From an uncultured Geobacter sp. (GTDB lineage: Bacteria; Desulfobacterota; Desulfuromonadia; Geobacterales; Geobacteraceae): DNA of 43,702 nt. The position numbers and the translations under genes were made by a program. Of this stretch, positions 41,594-43,702 are shown one piece after another (position 1 is the first letter of the stretch; each line of letters opens with the position of its first letter). The stretch lies in the NCBI GenBank assembly GCA_903925075.1, contig CAIYDQ010000072.1, forward strand, positions 1 through 43,702, written 5' to 3'. The notes beneath the pieces were generated by a model that did no database searches, had not been told where the DNA came from, and saw only the letters and a list, made by a program, of their open reading frames with translations.

Positions 41594-42370
41594 TTATGAC
41601 GCCACAAGCCTGATGGTCCAAAGGTCGTCGGCGAGGTTATCATCCATCAGGTAAGCGTAGGGCAAGGTGAAATACCCCTGCTGTCCCCATCCCGCGCCCC
41701 AGGAGTTGCGGATCAGAAAGCGCTGTTGCGCATCGTCGTAGCCAACCGCCAACACGGCGTGGCCGCCAAGCACCTGCTCCCCTGAACCGGGCATCGGCGC
41801 GTTACCGGTTTGGGCCACTTGCTGACTTTCGAAGCTATCGTAAACCGTAAATCCAAAAACGAACGGGTAGCCGGCAGCCAAGCAACCTTTCATCTGGTTG
41901 AGGTCCTGGCTTACCCGGCTATATTGGACCACCTTGTCTCTAAGCGCATCTTCATAGCATTGAGGCGTAGGCGAGATGGCGAACTGGCTAATGTCATAAG
42001 GCCAATCCTTTTCCGCACAGGCGCCCTGTGAAACCACACTTTTGATGCCGTCCCTGATCTGAGCGCCGCTGTCCGAGGCAACGGTTCCTTCTATGACGCG
42101 CTCGTTGTAATAGATGAACAGGCGTGAAGGCACGAAATCGGGCAATTGCTGCTTCAAGCGGTCGAACTCCAGGGCCGCGGCAATGGCGTTGCCGGTGCAG
42201 CTGCCCAGTTGCCCCTGGTCGTAAACAGCTGGACACTGGCTGCTCAGATCGATCTGCGACGGCAGTTCCTTCAACACAGCAGGGGGAGCGGCAAACAGGT
42301 GATCTCGATGATCGGGCAAATCAGGGATCCAGCCATAGCGTTTGATCTTTTGTATGCTCATCGTTCGCAT
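41594..42370 (-). CDS. Papain-like (C1 family) cysteine protease
   Basis: The 258-residue protein has the complete C1A catalytic set. 'YDQGQLGSCTGNAIAAALEF' holds the oxyanion glutamine (about 54) and nucleophile Cys58, 'VLGGHAVLAVGYDD' holds His204, and 'IRNSWGAGWGQQGYF' holds Asn222. It begins 'YGWIPDLPDHRDHLF', a start typical of bacterial papain-like proteins that lack a long propeptide. No signal peptide is seen, so it may act in the cytoplasm or leave by another route. AGAGGAGG lies seven bases before the ATG. It is 60 bp after the CBM21-like gene and probably shares its promoter. GC in 41881-41940 is 31/60, below that of the glycan and cytochrome loci. Confidence 0.9.
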   Translation of the reverse strand: MRTMSIQKIKRYGWIPDLPDHRDHLFAAPPAVLKELPSQIDLSSQCPAVYDQGQLGSCTGNAIAAALEFDRLKQQLPDFVPSRLFIYYNERVIEGTVASDSGAQIRDGIKSVVSQGACAEKDWPYDISQFAISPTPQCYEDALRDKVVQYSRVSQDLNQMKGCLAAGYPFVFGFTVYDSFESQQVAQTGNAPMPGSGEQVLGGHAVLAVGYDDAQQRFLIRNSWGAGWGQQGYFTLPYAYLMDDNLADDLWTIRLVAS

Positions 42371-42430
42371 TTTGAAACCTCCTCTGACTGTAGTGGTGAG
42401 GTTGCACGTTCCCTGGTCCGCCAGGGAGCG

Positions 42431-43105
42431 CTACGGAGGGCTGCCCCAGGTTGTGGAATTTCCGGGGGTGAGCCGGTAATTGCGCCAAAAGTTGTTATCC
42501 CAGAACTCGCTGCCCAGCACCCGATAAACCAGGGCGAACAGCACCTCGGTCGCAGAGCCAACGGCGGCCGTGGCGTGCCAGACCTCAAGACCGCTTTTCA
42601 TGGTGGAGGAGTAGCCGGCAGAAGCGGTTTGCACCGTTGCCCAGTTGTCAGTGCTGAAAACCACCCCCACCTGCTTGGCGAAGTCGAGATTCTGCACGCC
42701 GATCTGCACGCTCAAGGCCCCGCCGGCCAGTCCCGCATAGCCGAGCACCACCTTGAAATCAGCCCCGGCAAGAGCTGCGAATTCATCGAAGGCCTGTGGG
42801 AACTTGTAGTTGCTGCCGCCGTTATTGTCCCAGAACGTGGTAGCGTTCACCGTGTACTTGGCAACGAAATCGCCTTCACTGTCAGTAGCCGGCGCACTCC
42901 AGAGTTCAAGATTTCCCGGCAGCGACTGTTTGAAGTCAGCAGCGATGTCATGCCAGCTACTTCCAACTTGCGCCCAGATAGACACCTGCTTTTGAAAGGC
43001 GAGGTTTTGAACTACCACTTGGAAAGAGCCGTTATAATCGTAGCTGCCGGTACCTGAAGGAAACGAGTTGCTAAGCGCTAGTGCGAATACAACTGGTGAA
43101 CTCAT
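42431..43105 (-). CDS. Protein of two tandem CBM21-like carbohydrate-binding modules
   Basis: The 224-residue protein consists of two repeats (about 4-104 and 114-214) with the same order of motifs: 'VVVQNLAFQKQVSIW' then 'FWDNNGGSNYKF', and 'IGVQNLDFAKQVGVVFSTDNW' then 'FWDNNFWRNYRL'. N-x-x-F-x-K-x-V and WDNN-x-x-x-NY are the hallmarks of CBM21, the starch/glycogen-binding module best known from eukaryotic phosphatase-targeting subunits and fungal glucoamylase. There is no catalytic domain and no signal peptide. GAGGAGAAG lies before the ATG at 43105, and a good promoter at 43172-43199. A glycogen- or glucan-binding role is inferred. Confidence 0.8.
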   Translation of the reverse strand: MSSPVVFALALSNSFPSGTGSYDYNGSFQVVVQNLAFQKQVSIWAQVGSSWHDIAADFKQSLPGNLELWSAPATDSEGDFVAKYTVNATTFWDNNGGSNYKFPQAFDEFAALAGADFKVVLGYAGLAGGALSVQIGVQNLDFAKQVGVVFSTDNWATVQTASAGYSSTMKSGLEVWHATAAVGSATEVLFALVYRVLGSEFWDNNFWRNYRLTPGNSTTWGSPP

Positions 43106-43171
43106 GTTCTCTTCTCCTCTTGTAAGTCCTGAAGTTCCTTTGATCACCTCTCCGGGAAAAGACATTGCAGA

Positions 43172-43199
43172 ATTCTAAGACAGTTGTCGTCGAAGTCAA
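43172..43199 (-). promoter_or_regulatory. Sigma-70-type promoter of the CBM21-protease pair
   Basis: On the minus strand TTGACT (43199-43194) and TAGAAT (43177-43172) are 16 bases apart, a close match to consensus. The leader to the ATG at 43105 would be about 60 bases. Confidence 0.6.
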
Positions 43200-43332
43200 C
43201 AGAGCAAAATCGGCAACTGCTCGTTGCAAGCGACCTCATGACCGACAATCGCTTCAAAAGATCGTCGTCAATACCGTCCCGTGCTCCATGCGCAGGCGAT
43301 GTGTCAGGATATATTCGGCAGGCAGTTTTTTT

Positions 43333-43408
43333 ACGGAAAATCCTGTAAGACTGCAAAGCCTCACCAGCAGCGGGTTTGCCGCCATGGCTGATTTGCATTT
43401 TTTTCCGT
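43333..43408. other. 76-bp nested inverted-repeat element (structured RNA or MITE-like)
   Basis: Perfect terminal inverted repeats ACGGAAAA and TTTTCCGT enclose a second pair, TGCAAA (43352) and TTTGCA (43392), and an inner hairpin of GCGG with CCGC flanked by CAGC and GCTG. A further run of T precedes it. It lies in the 530-bp gene-free stretch between the CBM21 gene and the rrn terminator. No other gene is supported in 43200-43590. Confidence 0.5.
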
Positions 43409-43590
43409 GAAGTAGTATCTTGAGGATAAAGGAAGGTGAGAAAAAGAGGAACGTGCTTCAGCCCCCACGCAATGTCGCGCGTAGAAGTTACAAGGTTTTT
43501 CACCTGAAGCACCGACTAAAATACACCAAGAGGTGAACTGCGCGAAGAGCTGGCGGAACAGATGCCGGCTCTTTCTGTTTTCAAAAAGCA

Positions 43591-43626
43591 AAAAGCCCCC
43601 ACCCGGTTTCCCGGGTGGGGGCTTTT
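43591..43626 (-). terminator. Rho-independent terminator of the rRNA operon
   Basis: This is a perfect 16-bp inverted repeat (AAAAGCCCCCACCCGG with its complement) with a GAAA loop on the minus strand, followed by further T. It lies 12 bases after the 5S end. Confidence 0.95.
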
Positions 43627-43637
43627 CATTTAAATTC

Positions 43638-43702
43638 CCTGCGGCGACCTACTCTCCCACACAGTTACCCATGCAGTACCATCGGCCCTGAGAGGCTTAA
43701 CT
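43638..43702 (-). rRNA. rrf: 5S ribosomal RNA, 3' part (cut by window edge)
   Basis: The minus strand reads AAGCCTCTCAGGGCCGATGG, then TACTGCATGGGTAACTGTGT and GGGAGAGTAGGTCGCCGCAG. This is the conserved 3' half of bacterial 5S rRNA. The 3' end is placed near 43638. The remaining 5' half and presumably 23S and 16S lie beyond the right edge, since the gene runs leftward. Confidence 0.93.

Noticed and set aside
43333-43408. GEMM-type cyclic dinucleotide riboswitch (GCAAAGCC seen at 43353)
   Set aside because: Only the short GCAAAGCC core matches. The GGCAAACC partner and the rest of the fold are missing on that strand. I also saw no such core before the cytochrome operons.
43144-43512. A 122-codon minus-strand frame before the CBM21 gene
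   Set aside because: No ribosome binding site or recognisable domain; it overlaps the nested inverted repeat and the promoter of the CBM21 gene.

Overview
The window reads as a chromosome segment of a Geobacter-like anaerobic deltaproteobacterium (Geobacterales; Geobacter/Geomonas/Citrifermentans-type). Signs are the high GC content, several multiheme c-type cytochrome lipoproteins next to an outer-membrane beta-barrel, the 'CX4CH...CXXCH' cytochrome style known from Geobacter, five B12-binding radical SAM enzymes, and sigma-54 type promoters before the cytochrome operons. It ends inside the 5S gene of an rRNA operon transcribed leftward. The assignment rests on gene style, not on a database search.

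Region 1 (1-15568, minus strand) is a surface-glycan cluster. A long, mostly translationally coupled run (11987 down to 1) encodes a family-4 glycosyltransferase that seems to start at ATT, a Wzx-like flippase, a GT-D-like protein, a CelD-like GNAT protein, a UPF0489/arginase-like protein, an AT-rich B12 radical SAM enzyme, a methyltransferase, a polysaccharide deacetylase, a second GT4, a second B12 radical SAM enzyme and a partial GT2. Upstream lie an acyltransferase, a small secreted protein and two GT2 enzymes. Together these could build, modify and export a decorated polysaccharide or O-antigen.

Region 2 (15707-21256, plus strand) holds two BchE-like B12 radical SAM enzymes flanking a rhodanese and an OmpR-type two-component system. 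Helically phased direct repeats lie before the second BchE-like gene.

Region 3 (21434-33123, minus strand) is an extracellular-electron-transfer-like module. Operon A encodes a carboxypeptidase-regulatory-repeat lipoprotein and a nonaheme lipoprotein. Operon B encodes a beta-barrel porin, a pentaheme lipoprotein and a larger cytochrome with CX3CH, CX4CH, CX9CH and CX11CH motifs. It is followed by a 1072-residue lipoprotein with 53 uninterrupted 11-residue repeats, organised in part into 7-unit (77-residue) super-repeats. Near-identical -24/-12 promoters precede the two operons.

Region 4 (33396-41342) is mixed: an MFS transporter, proC, acylphosphatase, a radical SAM protein of unknown function, a DUF4080-like B12 radical SAM enzyme with a possible leaderless transcript, a small hypothetical protein and a PepD-type dipeptidase. 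Region 5 (41594-43105) pairs a leaderless-secretion papain-like protease with a protein made of two CBM21-like modules. It is followed by a structured 76-bp element, the rrn terminator and the partial 5S gene. Intergenic spaces carry several families of palindromic repeats.
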